Position numbers and translations under genes: made by a program. Shown piece after piece: positions 11,408 to 21,587 of a DNA stretch of 64,000 nt. Below the pieces are notes generated by a model, which saw only the letters and a program-made list of their open reading frames with translations, had not been told where the DNA came from and ran no database searches. The stretch spans positions 310,001 through 374,000 of the forward strand of contig CP121470.1 in NCBI GenBank assembly GCA_030919125.1, written 5' to 3'. Source of the DNA: Methanoregula sp. SKADARSKE-2. Its GTDB lineage: Archaea; Halobacteriota; Methanomicrobia; Methanomicrobiales; Methanospirillaceae. Positions within the stretch are counted from its first letter, which is position 1. Each line of letters starts with the position of its first letter.

Positions 11408-12180
11408 TCAAAGGCCCAGTACTTTCTGGATCCTGCCAAAAAAGGAACGTTTTGGCCGCCGGCAATACGGGAGACCTCCTCTCTTTAGATGGACCGCTTC
11501 GCATTCATCACAATTGGTGTACCGCCTGCAACTTTTCTTAAGGCAGGGGCAGTCTTCGCGAATTACCGGCATGGTATTGTTAGATCTATTTTCCTGTGTG
11601 GTTATGTATCCTTGTAATGTACCGGTTTTTTCAGGCACAGGCATTATTTCCACATCTCCGGCCCTCATCTGCAGTTCCTTCCATCGTATTATCCAGCGCA
11701 AAACCTGGAACGCGGAGTTTACATACACATGCCGTTTCTTCGGGATTTCCCCGGGCTGCAACGACCCTTCCGACAAAGACCGTATGATCTCCGGTGATGA
11801 ACTCATATATTACGACACATTCGAGAGAGACGACCACATCATCGAGAGTAGGTGCCTTCACTTTCTCAGAAGCAATAAACGATAAGCCGGAGGTTCGTAT
11901 CTTGCCGGAGTCCCGCCCCGAGGTAGTACGGTAGGACCCATGCATCTTTCTGTTGGAGTGCGCTTCGACAATTTATGTCAAACTCACCGTTTTTCTTCTT
12001 ACCGCCATGCGAGTACCGGCGATGATCGATGGATAAGCATCAGGAGCGGGTCAAACGAAGTCCTCATCACCCACGATACCTCCCGTGCGTTTGGGCCTGC
12101 CCTTTTCATCAAGAGATCTTATAATGGTTGCGATAAACCGTGCACCGGCATCAACTACCGGAGTTGAGCAGATACAATAT
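11408..12180 (-). pseudogene. Flavin reductase-like protein with Cys-rich C-terminus, multiply frameshifted
   Basis: Pieces of a flavin reductase-domain protein lie in different frames of the minus strand. One frame gives SEKVKAPTLDDVVVSLEC, then EFITGDHTVFVGRVVAARGN (ending near 11710). The next frame continues KKRHVYVNSAFQVLRW, then a C-terminus with DCPCLKKSCRRYTNCDEC. Further upstream, traces such as SLDEKGRP and MRTSFDPLL match the family N-terminus. In the intact family these proteins bind FMN and mediate flavin or iron-flavoprotein redox reactions. This copy cannot make a normal protein. Confidence 0.65.
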
Positions 12181-12799
12181 TCCGGGTTTGTCCCATATTC
12201 GGGGCATTAAAAGCCATGGGCTCCAGTGGAAGTGAAGGGGTATAAAAGGATTCTGCGATCGCCGGATTGCAGGAACGGACGAAAAAAATTCAGAGAGATC
12301 ACAACGCTCAAATTTTACCGGAGGGTTGCACGCACCAGAAGCCTCCGTCCATGAGGAGAACACTTCAGAGTTCGATCGGATCGCTTGATCTCGGATTTAT
12401 GGGACCGTTCACCCTAACCCACGAACGTGAAACTATCACGGATAATCCGATAGATCCATGCGTGGACTTCCCGAAGGGGAACCGGGTTATCTGGAGGGCA
12501 GGACAGGTCGCCCGGTATCAGACAACGACAACAAAAAATGCCATTAAACCACCGGTGAGTTCAGAAAATGCTCCACAAGGGATCCGGTGAGAACAAAACG
12601 CGGACCTGATTCCCGGGTCAACAAGCAGGAATAACGATCTCTGATATGTCTGGATCTTCGTTGATACGATATTTAATCCGGCAATTTCCAGGTGAATTGC
12701 AGTTTGTTCGGGCGGGTATAATGCTGTTAATGGGTCAGATGCAGTAAAGTCTGGCTTTTTCGTAGGCCTCTGAGTATCTCCTTTGAGGGGAAGGAGACA
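12181..12799. other. No gene recognised
   Basis: Several short open frames exist on both strands but none shows a family motif or a good ribosome binding site. Given the decayed genes on both sides, this may be further eroded coding sequence. Confidence 0.5.
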
Positions 12800-13069
12800 T
12801 CAGGGGAATCCTTTCTTCTTCCTGATAACTTCAATGACAAAATTCCCGACATCAGTCTGAACCTGAGAATCCTCCCCGAAATTCTGGATAAAACCCCGAT
12901 ATTTTCCCTTCTCCTCCGCAATCCGGTTCAGGATTTCCCAGCCGGTCACGCCCCGTTGAACGGGTCTGTTCGCAAGGAACTAGCGATAGATCTCCTCCTG
13001 TTCCCGGGTTCCCAGAGAGTCATCAAGAATTTTGTTGATTACAATTTTTTTATGGGGAGAGAGTGTCAT
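12800..13069 (-). pseudogene. Short conserved-looking protein with an internal TAG stop
   Basis: From the ATG at 13069 the frame reads MTLSPHKKIVINKILDD and on to EEIYR, meets TAG at 12980-12982, then continues in the same frame as FLANRPVQRGVTGWEILNRI through to a stop at 12800, about 89 codons in all. A TATA-like AAATATATAATG lies roughly 20-30 bases upstream. The smooth continuation after the stop suggests a nonsense mutation in a once-functional small gene. I do not recognise the family. Readthrough by pyrrolysine is unlikely, because no pyl genes or Pyl-type context are seen here. Confidence 0.5.
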
Positions 13070-13280
13070 GGACAGGGATCATTAAGTTACATTATATATT
13101 TTTGGTCTGGATCTGACCAAACGGCAGATTTTTTGGATGACTGAAACGTAATACGAAGACTATTTCAGGGTAGTCTCTCCCCGTCTCCGGTAATCAACCG
13201 AAACTCTTCTCCGAGAGATCTCCCCAAAAAGGAGATAGGGGGAGGCACGATTACCCGAAAAAAGATGCATATTCGATGAG

Positions 13281-13624
13281 ATGGCTGAATTTGCAGAACG
13301 GGCGCGGACGGACGAGATCCTGGAGGGGACTCTGATAAAAGTGTCCGCAAGGAGCAGAGATCTCCGTGTTGCACATCTCACTGACCGCTTCTACTGGACT
13401 GGCCTGCCCGCATCTTGACGGGGATCTCTCAGCAGGGGCCCTGAACGGCACCATTATCACCTGTCCCATGCAGCATTCCCGATTCAATCTTAAGGACGGC
13501 CACATAGTCCTCTGGAGGGATCTGACCGGCAGAGTCCTCACTGCTGCGATCGAGGAGCCCTCCTCATCCGCTCCGTACCTACCCGGTCCGTGTCGAGGGA
13601 GACAAAATTTTTGCTGCTCGGTAA
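13281..13624 (+). pseudogene. Rieske-type [2Fe-2S] ferredoxin, frameshifted
   Basis: The ATG at 13281 gives MAEFAERARTDEILEG and on to DRFYWTG, then runs into a stop. A shifted frame carries LACPHLDGDLSAG and ITCPMQHSRFNLKDGHI, the two cluster-binding segments of a Rieske domain. A third frame supplies the end YPVRVEGDKIFAAR and stops at 13624. At least two indels are needed to join them. In the second segment the residue two after CP, normally His, reads Gln. The intact family are small soluble electron carriers. Confidence 0.72.
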
Positions 13625-13711
13625 ATCATCAGGATACCACGGCGAAAAGATCGTCCCGCGAAGTCTCGGGAGCCCTTTTTACCCTGCGGATTCATAAACA
13701 AGAGAAGAGAG

Positions 13712-14074
13712 ATGAACGAACTTACTGTAGACGGGATTATCGAGATCCATACCAACGTCCTCTCCGCGGGAGAAGATGACCGGATCCTCTCAGAGACGAA
13801 CCTTCACCAGCTTGTCTTTCTGATAGCCCGGGAAGACGATCCGGTTTTGCGGGCATCGCTCGGAGCGTTTTATCCCGTTGCATATCCACTGTTCAGGGAA
13901 GGGAATGTCCGGACCGCCTGCAGGATGACACGGGGAATTCTTGAGGCCGACGGGTACCGGCTCAAAGGGGAAGAGAGGGACCTTTTTGCCCTGTTGCAGG
14001 GTGTCAAGGATCTCAACGCGGATATCGAAGATGTCAGAAACTGGATTGAGGGAAATATCTCAAAATACGGTTAG
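13712..14074 (+). CDS. Doc/Fic-like protein with a degenerate active site
   Basis: This 120-residue protein resembles the death-on-curing (Doc) branch of the Fic family, which transfers phosphate or AMP to target proteins and often acts as a toxin. It begins LTVDGIIEIHTNVLSAG, with LSETNLHQLVFLIA near residue 30, matching the Doc N-terminus. The Fic loop is recognisable as YPLFREGNVRTA at residues 58-69, but the catalytic histidine is absent. No antitoxin gene was seen next to it. It could be an inactive or repurposed Doc homologue. The frame is intact between two decayed neighbours. Confidence 0.6.
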   Translation: MNELTVDGIIEIHTNVLSAGEDDRILSETNLHQLVFLIAREDDPVLRASLGAFYPVAYPLFREGNVRTACRMTRGILEADGYRLKGEERDLFALLQGVKDLNADIEDVRNWIEGNISKYG

Positions 14075-14170
14075 ATGATAGGTTCTCCCGGGGTAGGCGA
14101 GGCAGTGGTCTGGATGGGAAGATCCACGATCTTCAGAATGGTTATAAGGTATACCGGAAAAACAGTGAAT

Positions 14171-14914
14171 ATGCATGATTCAACCCAAATTTCATCGCCC
14201 TTAACCAGGAACCCGTTCCGGATTATAACCGGCATCTTTTCAGGGATCGTCGCGGTTGCAGTTGCGCTCGCGCTTCTGATCCTTATCCTGCCGCAGCAGG
14301 CATTTCTTGCGATCAGCAATTATCTCCAGATTGTAACAGCGATCGGGGGAGCGCTCGTTCTCCTCCTCCTCTACTATCGCACAGCCAGGCCGGAGTACCT
14401 GCTCTATGCCTCAGCAGCCCTGGGACTCTGGGGCATTGCAACCATTGCCCGGGATGTCAATGTTCTGCTCGGCGGGAGGGCGGAAGTCTTCCCCGGCCTT
14501 ATTGATATGGGGATGATCGCCGCAATCCTTATCCTCGGTGTCGCGGTTCAGATGTCCTTCCCCCGGAGGCAGGTGCAGCCGCTTGCCCTCTTCGGGATCC
14601 TTGCACTGCTGCTTGTCACCCCGGTAATCATAATTCTCCTCCAGGGGATCACCTCTGCAACCCTTATCACCCTCCTCTTCTTTTTTGGATGTGCATCCCT
14701 GATCGTGACCGGGCTAAACCATTCCCTTCGGGATTACCCGCTTATCTTTACCGGAGTGCTTCTCTTTGCGATCGCGTTTATGGCTTACCCCATACGGGAG
14801 AGATTCTTCCCCACGAATTCCTTCCTGAATATCATCGGAACCCTGGTTATTGCGGGATTTGCCCTTATCGTCATCGGCTATATCAGGTCAGCGGATAAGT
14901 CAGGATCCGAATAA
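14171..14914 (+). CDS. Integral membrane protein, about eight helices
   Basis: The protein has 247 residues if started at the ATG at 14171 (MHDSTQISS); the frame is open about 96 bases further upstream. Eight hydrophobic segments are visible, including IVAVAVALALLILIL, LITLLFFFGCASLIVTGL and a last helix ending IVIGYI, followed by a short basic/acidic tail. No catalytic or transport motif was recognised. The even spacing of helices resembles multi-helix sensor or permease domains of unknown role. It is read in the same direction as the upstream Doc-like gene. Confidence 0.6.
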   Translation: MHDSTQISSPLTRNPFRIITGIFSGIVAVAVALALLILILPQQAFLAISNYLQIVTAIGGALVLLLLYYRTARPEYLLYASAALGLWGIATIARDVNVLLGGRAEVFPGLIDMGMIAAILILGVAVQMSFPRRQVQPLALFGILALLLVTPVIIILLQGITSATLITLLFFFGCASLIVTGLNHSLRDYPLIFTGVLLFAIAFMAYPIRERFFPTNSFLNIIGTLVIAGFALIVIGYIRSADKSGSE

Positions 14915-14966
14915 AACCATTTTTTTCCGTGGGTACCCCTTCACTCTCAGATCTTCCTTTCCTGAA

Positions 14967-15650
14967 TCAGAAATGTACTCCCGACGAGAGGTAGCGCCAC
15001 CTCCAGCAGAAGAGGAGCAACAGATCGACAGAGAACAACGTTTCGACAGAGAAAAACAACTGAAAAAAGGAATCACCCGGTACGTGCGGAGAAACAGTGC
15101 TGACCGGCGGAGGCTTACCTTCGGCTTTTCGGGAGGGCAAAGCCCAGATGCCGTGCACGCTCAACTGACGCGCGAAATGCCGGTTCGCGGACTTCAAGAG
15201 CCGGCCTGACCTTGAGATATTTAGCGCCGGGTCTGAAGTGGCCCCGGACTTCTTTGAAGAACCGAATCTGGTCCGCACTTCGTATACCATCCAGAAGGAG
15301 AGAATAAGATCAGCCTGTTCAGTAAGAAGGGAATCGGGAAAATTCCGGTAAAACGTTATCCGGGAAGTAAGACCCCGATTTTCACTCTTTTTCCGCACAA
15401 GAACGAGCATCTTTTGCTGGACATCGACGGCGATAACCTTTCCTGATGGCCCGATCATCCTCGCCAGGGGAATCGAAAACATCCCCGGAAGCGCATCCGA
15501 ATCCATTCCCGCCATTCCTTCCCGGACATACCGGCAAGGATCTTCTCCGGATTCTGGAGAAAACTCCGGAGCCGGTTGTCCAGCGGGTACGCGGTCAACA
15601 GGGAGAACCAGGAGGGGTTTTTGATCCCTCCTTTTCCCATGAAAATTCAT
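14967..15650 (-). pseudogene. SAM-dependent methyltransferase, degraded
   Basis: Part of a class I methyltransferase is readable: MFSIPLARMIGPSGKVIAVD, then KMLVLVRKKSENRGLTSRI, then ADLILSFWMVYEV. The upstream helix RLRSFLQNPEKIL is in a different frame, the usual glycine motif DLGCGPG is corrupted to DSDALPG, and the region after YEV shows the remaining family sequence scrambled by frame changes. The protein cannot bind SAM normally. The original substrate cannot be deduced. Confidence 0.65.
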
Positions 15651-15710
15651 AGATTAATAATTTCCCGTTTTTTCTGATTACCATCAGGCCATTTTAAAAA
15701 ACGGGAGGTT

Positions 15711-16456
15711 TTATGCGGTGCAGATCCTGTCATAGAAGAATACGGCAAGCACCGCCCCGGCGACGGGACCGAGGATGTAGATCGGGAAGTATACCCAGAG
15801 GTTTGGTCAGCCGAGGAGCAGATCCATGATATACGGGCCGAAGGTCCGCGCGGTGTTGAGGGAGGCACCGGTGATATTGCCGGTTGTCGTGATGATCCCG
15901 CCAACAGTGAGACCAATAACAAGGCCTGCAAAGCTCTGCGGCGCCTGCTTGTCAACAGCTACACCCATGATGACAAGCATCAGGACAAAGGTACCGATCA
16001 CCTCGACAAGGATTGCCTGACAGTACCCGATCACCGGAAAAGGGGCGGTAGCCCCAAGCCCGCCAATCGTCACGGTGTTCATTCCCGCTGAAACCGCAAA
16101 GAGAAAACTTCCGATCGCAGCCCCGATCAACTGGGCGATTATATAGGTGACCATCTCATCTCCCGGGAAGCGTCTCGTTGCCCAGAGTGCAAGGGAGACT
16201 GCCGGGTTGAGATGCGCACCAAAAACGCGACCGAGTGCGTAGATCATTGCCGCAATGATGAGAGCAAACGCTATACCAATTGCAAACCAGTCTCCGAGAC
16301 CGCAAAGCGCTCCGATACCGATGTTGAAACTGTTGGGCGTTGGCGAACCTTTTGCGACATAAGGGTGATCGCTGCCGCCCCCGCCCCAAAGTAGACGAGG
16401 AGCCCCGTTCCGAGAGCTTCTGCAACGCATCGTGCGGGAAGCGGTGCCTGCGCCAC
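15711..16456 (-). pseudogene. Aquaporin (AqpM-like), frameshift plus internal TGA
   Basis: The start MAQAPLPARCVAEALGTG lies in one frame from 16456. After an indel near 16330-16360 a second frame gives FNIGIGALCGLGDWFAIGIA, the first NPA motif in HLNPAVSLALW and the second region GASLNTARTFGPYI. That frame hits TGA at 15807-15809, after which the same frame continues PNLWVYFPIYILGPVAG to a TAA at 15711. In the second pore motif NPA has become NTA. Intact AqpM channels pass water and small neutral solutes. Confidence 0.8.
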
Positions 16457-16466
16457 CTCACTCCCC

Positions 16467-17120
16467 TCAGTACAAAGTGCAATCAGGGCAGAGCATCCGG
16501 ATCTCTTTTTTCACCGCATCGGCAGGGGTCGCCCCATCCTCAACCGCGTGAGCAAAAGCACCCCCTTCCCCGTACGAGGTATTCATGATCCACGACTCTG
16601 CCGGAAGGATCCTCTGTTTGTGGTCGAGGGGAATGTCGATGGTTTTGAGAATCGGGTTTACAATGTTGCTGCCTCATTGCGGGATCCCTGTAAAATCGAC
16701 GGCACATCTCGGACCGTAGAATCCGGCGTACCGCCGGGCCGATTCCTTCCCGATCAGGGCCTCGGATTTTGCCACACCCCTGATGAATAGGTCAACGCCC
16801 TTCCGGAACCCCGGATCTTCATCATAGAGGATCTCCATGACCACCAGTGCATGGTAGTGCCCGACGAATGGATCGTCTTCGGGCCGGATTGACCCTCTCA
16901 CGCCCCTCAAAATTGTATATTCGGCGCTGACCGACTCCTTCTGTAGGCAAAAGACCGCTTTTGATTGCCTGCCTCTGGGTTTCATCCCCTTTGCCCCGTC
17001 AGCACATGCAGGGGTGTCACCGACGTCAAAATCCTGCGCGCATCCTCTCTTTCCTTGCTGTACATCGGCTCGCCGGGCGGCCATTGCTTCGGTCATCTTC
17101 TTACCGATTGTTTCCTGCAT
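16467..17120 (-). pseudogene. Unknown protein with an internal TGA stop
   Basis: From MQETIGKKMTEAMAARR (17120; the frame is open to 17174) the sequence runs through GHYHALVVMEILYDEDP and ESARRYAGFYGP to TGA at 16674-16676. It then continues in the same frame with GSNIVNPILKTIDIPLDHKQ and ends IRMLCPDCTLY at 16467. There are four or more cysteines, two of them in a terminal CPDC. The seamless continuation implies a single nonsense change; TGA here could derive from an arginine CGA or glycine GGA codon. I do not recognise the family. It lies immediately upstream of the aquaporin remnant, 10 bases apart. Confidence 0.6.
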
Positions 17121-17360
17121 AAGAATCGCTCCCGGATCATGGAACGTGATCCCATGCGGGAGCAATAGGCGCATCTTGTTCTAATATTTCACCAGAAGTG
17201 AACGAAACAAATGAAGAGGAGAAGCGAACGGAGATTTTAAAAAAAAAAGGGAAGGGGTCACCGATCTCTGCATCATTGTAAGGAGAAAAAAGACGGCTTC
17301 CGTAAAAGATTCCCGGGAGAGATGAGTGATGAAAGGGATAAGAAAAAGAATTTTTTTTGG

Positions 17361-18047
17361 TTATGATCTCGGCACATACCGTGCTACACAGAGCCCGCCG
17401 ATCGCAATTGCAGATGCTGTAACCTCGAATGGGAGCGGGGACTGGGTGGCCTGGGGAAGAGCGGCCTGGCTTGCAGCGGTCGCGACTACCTTCCCAGCGG
17501 GGGCGGTTGCAGGGTCCATGAGCTGGAAGGACAGCTTGGTGTAGACATCATCATTGCCCTGCTTGTTGATTGCATCAGATAACTGTTGTGCAGCTGCTGC
17601 GTCGTGAACGCTCCCGGTACCGGTGAAGTTGAAGATCAGGTTGCCGGTCGCGGTGTTTATGACCTGTCCGGTATAGGCTCCTGAAGTCTGGAGACCCCCC
17701 CCGAACTTACCATCAGGCCCCGGGCACTGGACAACGACAAAGTAGGTTGCCGGGGGATATCCGGTGGTGTTGTAGGTCTTCGAAAACTTTTCGTCAGCAT
17801 TGACCGGGACGGTCTGGACATTGACGTACTCCCCGGCAAAGATCCAGATCTGGACGCCCGCTGAGACGTTTCCACCCGTCTCAACCCCACTGATGGTTAC
17901 CGGCTGTCCGACAACCGATGCCAGGGATGTAACGGTGGCACTGATGAATGGTTTTTCCGCAGCGACTGCCCCCGTTGGAGCAGGCGTCGAGAGGATTGCA
18001 GGTGCTGCTGCCGAACTCCCAACAGAGACTTCGGCGCAAGCCGGCAA
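17361..18047 (-). CDS. Secreted or surface-anchored protein
   Basis: The mature part is rich in Thr, Ala, Gly and Val, with a beta-sandwich-like segment (KPFISATVTSLASVVGQ, VQIWIFAGEYVNV, GYPPATYFVVVQCPG) and a C-terminal hydrophobic anchor preceded by QATQSPLPFEVTA. This layout is typical of exported proteins of Methanomicrobiales. No ATG opens the frame: the TTG at 18047 is inside the signal peptide, and an upstream in-frame stretch (SILSPERAVLVLILIAIIAV) looks like the true signal sequence, so the start codon may be lost or unusual. The function is unknown; it is probably part of the cell envelope. Confidence 0.6.
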   Translation of the reverse strand: MPACAEVSVGSSAAAPAILSTPAPTGAVAAEKPFISATVTSLASVVGQPVTISGVETGGNVSAGVQIWIFAGEYVNVQTVPVNADEKFSKTYNTTGYPPATYFVVVQCPGPDGKFGGGLQTSGAYTGQVINTATGNLIFNFTGTGSVHDAAAAQQLSDAINKQGNDDVYTKLSFQLMDPATAPAGKVVATAASQAALPQATQSPLPFEVTASAIAIGGLCVARYVPRS

Positions 18048-18137
18048 AACTGCGATAATCGCAATTAGTATGAGAACGAGGACTGCACGTTCAGGTGAAA
18101 GAATGCTCGCTGTAAGGAATTTTTTTGCGGGGAATGG

Positions 18138-18874
18138 TAATAGAGTTATGTTTTTATTCCGGTACCCCCGCTGCTATGCACCTGACCAGTACCCGGGAAT
18201 ATTTGGGGGAGAAATCCTTCCCTTAAAGATTAACTCCCGAACACCGTTCCGAACTTCGCCTCACCAAGAGGGGGATCGGTGAGCACCCGGTCGATTGAAG
18301 CCCGGTCAGCGGCCTGCTGGGGACAGGGCGGATAGTAACCCCCCTCGAACCGCGGCTCGGATCACCCTGCTCTGAGCCCTCTGCAATAACTTTGGCATTT
18401 GGCTGGTTCCTGGAAAGCACGCGTGACTCCGGGGGGATATTATAAGTAAATGTCGGGCGAGCAGCAGGATCTCCAAGAATCAGGACCAGACTCTTTGTCG
18501 CCACCGGGATTCTCCCATGAGACCTCGGGTGATTCAGAAGTACCGGCACATCTGCAGAGACACGGCAGGGTAACATCCGGTTTGTGAGATCCGCAAACAC
18601 GCAGGCTGAACATACCGGACCCCATTAAGACTGGCATTCCGCGACCTGGCCTATCGGAGCTGCGGGAGTGATCGGGTTTCCGCTACCCGGAGAGGGTGTC
18701 GTGCATCCCGCTGCAGTTATTAAAGCAAGTTCCACCTCATGTGCAGAGCGGGAAGTGGGTGCCGCCGGATACGAAGCATGGCCCCAGACCAAGTTTCCTG
18801 TATACCTATCGGCAGGAAGACCTCCCTTTTGGGATGTGGAACCTATATTACATTTCGGAATCCATTAACCAATA
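18138..18874. other. No gene recognised
   Basis: Short frames on both strands show no family motif. The interval separates the surface protein start from corA and may include their promoters. An AT-rich segment lies at 18106-18170. Confidence 0.5.
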
Positions 18875-20000
18875 ATGACCCCCGGGAAAAACCCGGCCTC
18901 CGGGATGAAGAGCATGAAGATGCAGAGCACACCCCAGCCTCCAGCTACCGGATCAACCCTCGCAAATAGCAGCCCCTTAAGTTTCTGCATTATCGAGTAC
19001 AAGGAGGGGAGGATCGAGCGGTTTGTGGATCGCCCATTCGATGAGTACATGGCAGCCATCTGCGATGCAAGCCTTGCCTGGATCGATTACAGCACCAAAG
19101 ACGATACTATAGAGATTGAGCAGCTCGCCCAGAAGGCGGGATTTTCCAAATTGCCCGTCCCGAAACTGAGCACCGGGTTCTACTCCGCCTACGAGGATTA
19201 CGACACCGAGCTTGGGATCATGCTCCCTTCAGCAACGGTCAGGAGCGACAGCATGAAAGTTCACCCGCTCTTCGTCCTTATACGGGAGAATCTCATCCTC
19301 ACCGTGCACAACGAAGAGATTAACCGGCTTCTCCGGTTCTCCCGGTACGCACCACCCTTCTTCAAGAGAATCGCGGGCGAGACGCGAGTTGATAAGATAA
19401 CCCTCATGCTCGAACGGATTATCGATGAGAACAATGACCGGAACTTTGAGTACCTCCGCGAGATCGAGATGCATGGCGATGCCATCAGCAAGTCGCTCAT
19501 TGAAGAGAACCTGGCAAAAAAGAAGATCGCCCATGACATTTACCGGATGATGCACGTCCTTATCAATTACCTGAATGTCCTCTGGGCGACCAAAGACGTC
19601 GTCGATTCGCTCCGGTACGGGGACGCGGACCTGATAACAAACGACGAAAAACTCCTTGGGAGGATCGGCATCCTCTCGGACAACATCGACCGGCACATCG
19701 AACTCTCGGAACAGATGTCCGATGTCCTTGCCTCCGGGCTTGAAGTCATGCAGAGCATCTACAACAACCAGCTCCAGAGCCTGAACAACCGGTTCGCGCT
19801 CGTTACCGCGTACCCTCACGGTTCTTGGCACAGCGTTCCTCGTCCCGAACACCATTGCAACCATCGCGGGAAGCGGGCTTATGGCCGGGCAGATGGCGGC
19901 ACAGTGGTGGTACCTGCCACTCCTCATCGTTTCGACCGTTGTCGCGACCCTGACCTCGTTCCTGTGGGTGCTTCACTTCTGGAAGATGAAGGAGGAGTGA
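18875..20000 (+). pseudogene. CorA-like divalent metal transporter, single-base frameshift
   Basis: The N-terminal cytoplasmic funnel reads well: CDASLAWIDYSTKD, VHPLFVLIRENLILTVH, and long helices to LEVMQSIYNNQLQSLNNRF. At 19813-19815 a run of three C shifts the frame before the membrane part. Removing one C gives ALVTAYLTVLGTAFLVPNTI, then a second helix QWWYLPLLIVSTVVATLTSF ending KMKEE at 20000. The usual GMN loop is replaced by a variant sequence. The open frame otherwise runs on as nonsense to 20527. Intact relatives move Mg2+ or related ions. Confidence 0.8.
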
Positions 20001-20655
20001 CGGGAACCGGGACGATCCGCTCGGGAATAGCGGGTACCTTTTCCGGGCTGCGTGCCGGTTTTCGGGCAGGTTTTGGTAACATCCGGCTGCCGGCTTCTTT
20101 TTTCCGCCGGGTTTTTTTGGCCGGCTCAGCGTTCCGGTCATTGTGCCGGAGCTCGTGCAGTTCCGGCTCGAACCATTTCCAGATGCACTGGCTGACCACA
20201 CCAAAACCTGCATCGCTGTCGAGGAATATTGCACCGGTGAGGGCTTCGAGCGTGTCAGCAAGGATGGTATCTTCGCCGCTGTCGATCAGACCCTGGGCCC
20301 CCCGGCCGAGCCGGATGAACGTCCGGATCTTCAGCCGCCTGCCCACCCGTGCGAGTTCGGCATTACTCTCAAGCGCCTCTTTTGTCCGAGTGATCTCCGA
20401 GGCCGTCTGCATCCCCTTTTCCATCAGGAAGAGGATCAGGCCGGTCTTTAAAACCGCGTCACCGAGCGTACTGTACGCCTCCTGGTTCATGCACAGCCTG
20501 TTCTGCTGGAGCAGCTCATGGGCATAAGCGGGGTGAGTGAGGGCACGCCGCAGGTGCTCGCGTTCAAAGAAGTGGTAACCGAGAATCCTTTCAATCTGGT
20601 CAAGATCGACTTCATCCGACAGTTCTGGTTCCTTTGAAGGGCGTTTACCGGTCAT
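19924..20655 (-). CDS. RNase III-domain protein with basic tail
   Basis: The protein has 243 residues. Residues 18-150 match the RNase III catalytic fold: ERILGYHFFEREHLRRALTH, the signature region AYSTLGDAVLKTG and the second acidic motif ADTLEALTGAIFLD. One acidic position of the usual NERLEFLGD signature reads Ser here. No double-stranded RNA-binding domain follows; instead the last 75 residues are rich in Lys, Arg, Pro and Ser. The final 25 codons run antisense to the end of corA, so the natural stop may have been lost. A role in RNA processing is likely but not shown. Confidence 0.75.
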   Translation of the reverse strand: MTGKRPSKEPELSDEVDLDQIERILGYHFFEREHLRRALTHPAYAHELLQQNRLCMNQEAYSTLGDAVLKTGLILFLMEKGMQTASEITRTKEALESNAELARVGRRLKIRTFIRLGRGAQGLIDSGEDTILADTLEALTGAIFLDSDAGFGVVSQCIWKWFEPELHELRHNDRNAEPAKKTRRKKEAGSRMLPKPARKPARSPEKVPAIPERIVPVPVTPPSSSRSEAPTGTRSGSRQRSKR

Positions 20656-20750
20656 CGTGTACGAGGAGATGGGAATCGTGGCCGTAAAAGGGTTTTCCGG
20701 CAGCGGTTGTTATCAGCGGGGGTTTTCGCCTGTTACAGGCCGGGAAGAGA

Positions 20751-21311
20751 TCAGCCCGGCAGGAGCCCGACAAGGATACTGATACCAATCAGGATCAGAA
20801 TGATCCCGCCGGCGATCTCGATCCGGTTGCCGAGGATCTTCTCAAGCTGTTCACCTGCGAGAACGCCCGCAAAGGAGAGGAGGAAAGCGACAAGACCGAT
20901 GATGAGAGCCGGGATGAGGAGATCAGCCCCGAGCACGCCAAAAGTGACACCGACTGCAAGGGCATCGATGCTTGTCGCAATCGAGAGGAGAATAAGTGGA
21001 ATGAACCTGATGTCCTCGACGCAATTATTCTCATCATCGTCCCTGAACCCGTCCCGGATCATTTTGACCCCGACAACTGCGAGGAGGAGAAACGCGATCC
21101 AGGGGCCGTACCCTTGGGTCAGCCCGATGACCGATGAACCAGCGATCCCGCCGATGATCGTCATCTCGGCCTGGGAGAGGCCAAAACAGAGCGCGACGAG
21201 TACGCCTGCGTACAGGAGCCGGACCTTTGTCGTTGTTCCGATACAGAGCGAGACCGCAAAACAATCCATCGATAGACCGATCCCGATGAGGGCAGGGGTA
21301 GGGATATCCAT
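20751..21311 (-). CDS. mntP: MntP-like manganese efflux pump
   Basis: This 186-residue, six-helix membrane protein of the MntP (DUF204) family exports Mn2+ in bacteria. It is a two-fold repeat: GIGLSMDCFAVSLCIG in the first half and SIATSIDALAVGVTFG in the second, each with the conserved Asp in the membrane. The ATG at 21311 (MDIPTPALIG) is preferred over an upstream in-frame start that would add 15 polar residues. The frame is complete. No riboswitch-like leader was recognised. Confidence 0.88.
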   Translation of the reverse strand: MDIPTPALIGIGLSMDCFAVSLCIGTTTKVRLLYAGVLVALCFGLSQAEMTIIGGIAGSSVIGLTQGYGPWIAFLLLAVVGVKMIRDGFRDDDENNCVEDIRFIPLILLSIATSIDALAVGVTFGVLGADLLIPALIIGLVAFLLSFAGVLAGEQLEKILGNRIEIAGGIILILIGISILVGLLPG

Positions 21312-21587
21312 TGTGCTGCATTCTCTTCGATGCCGTAAGGGATAAGATCGCGCCATCCGCGAGGAAGAAGGAAAAACCCAAAACCCGGCAAAACCGGATT
21401 CATCGTCAGAAGTGCGCAGAACAGTCCCGGCCGGGAGCCTTTACCCGATCAGTCTCCCTTGAAGGCCTTCTCCGGTACCCCGCATCGCCAGTACGGCGAA
21501 CAGCGGTGATTACTGGCGCAAAATTAGATGAAGAACACAGAAGAGAGGAGGGAAGGAGATCTGAAAAAGAGGAGAAGGAGCCAGAAT

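Noticed and set aside
12800-13069. Pyrrolysine at the internal TAG
   Set aside because: No pylT, pylS or methylamine methyltransferase gene is in the window, and the order is not known to use pyrrolysine. Nearby genes show similar nonsense or frameshift lesions.
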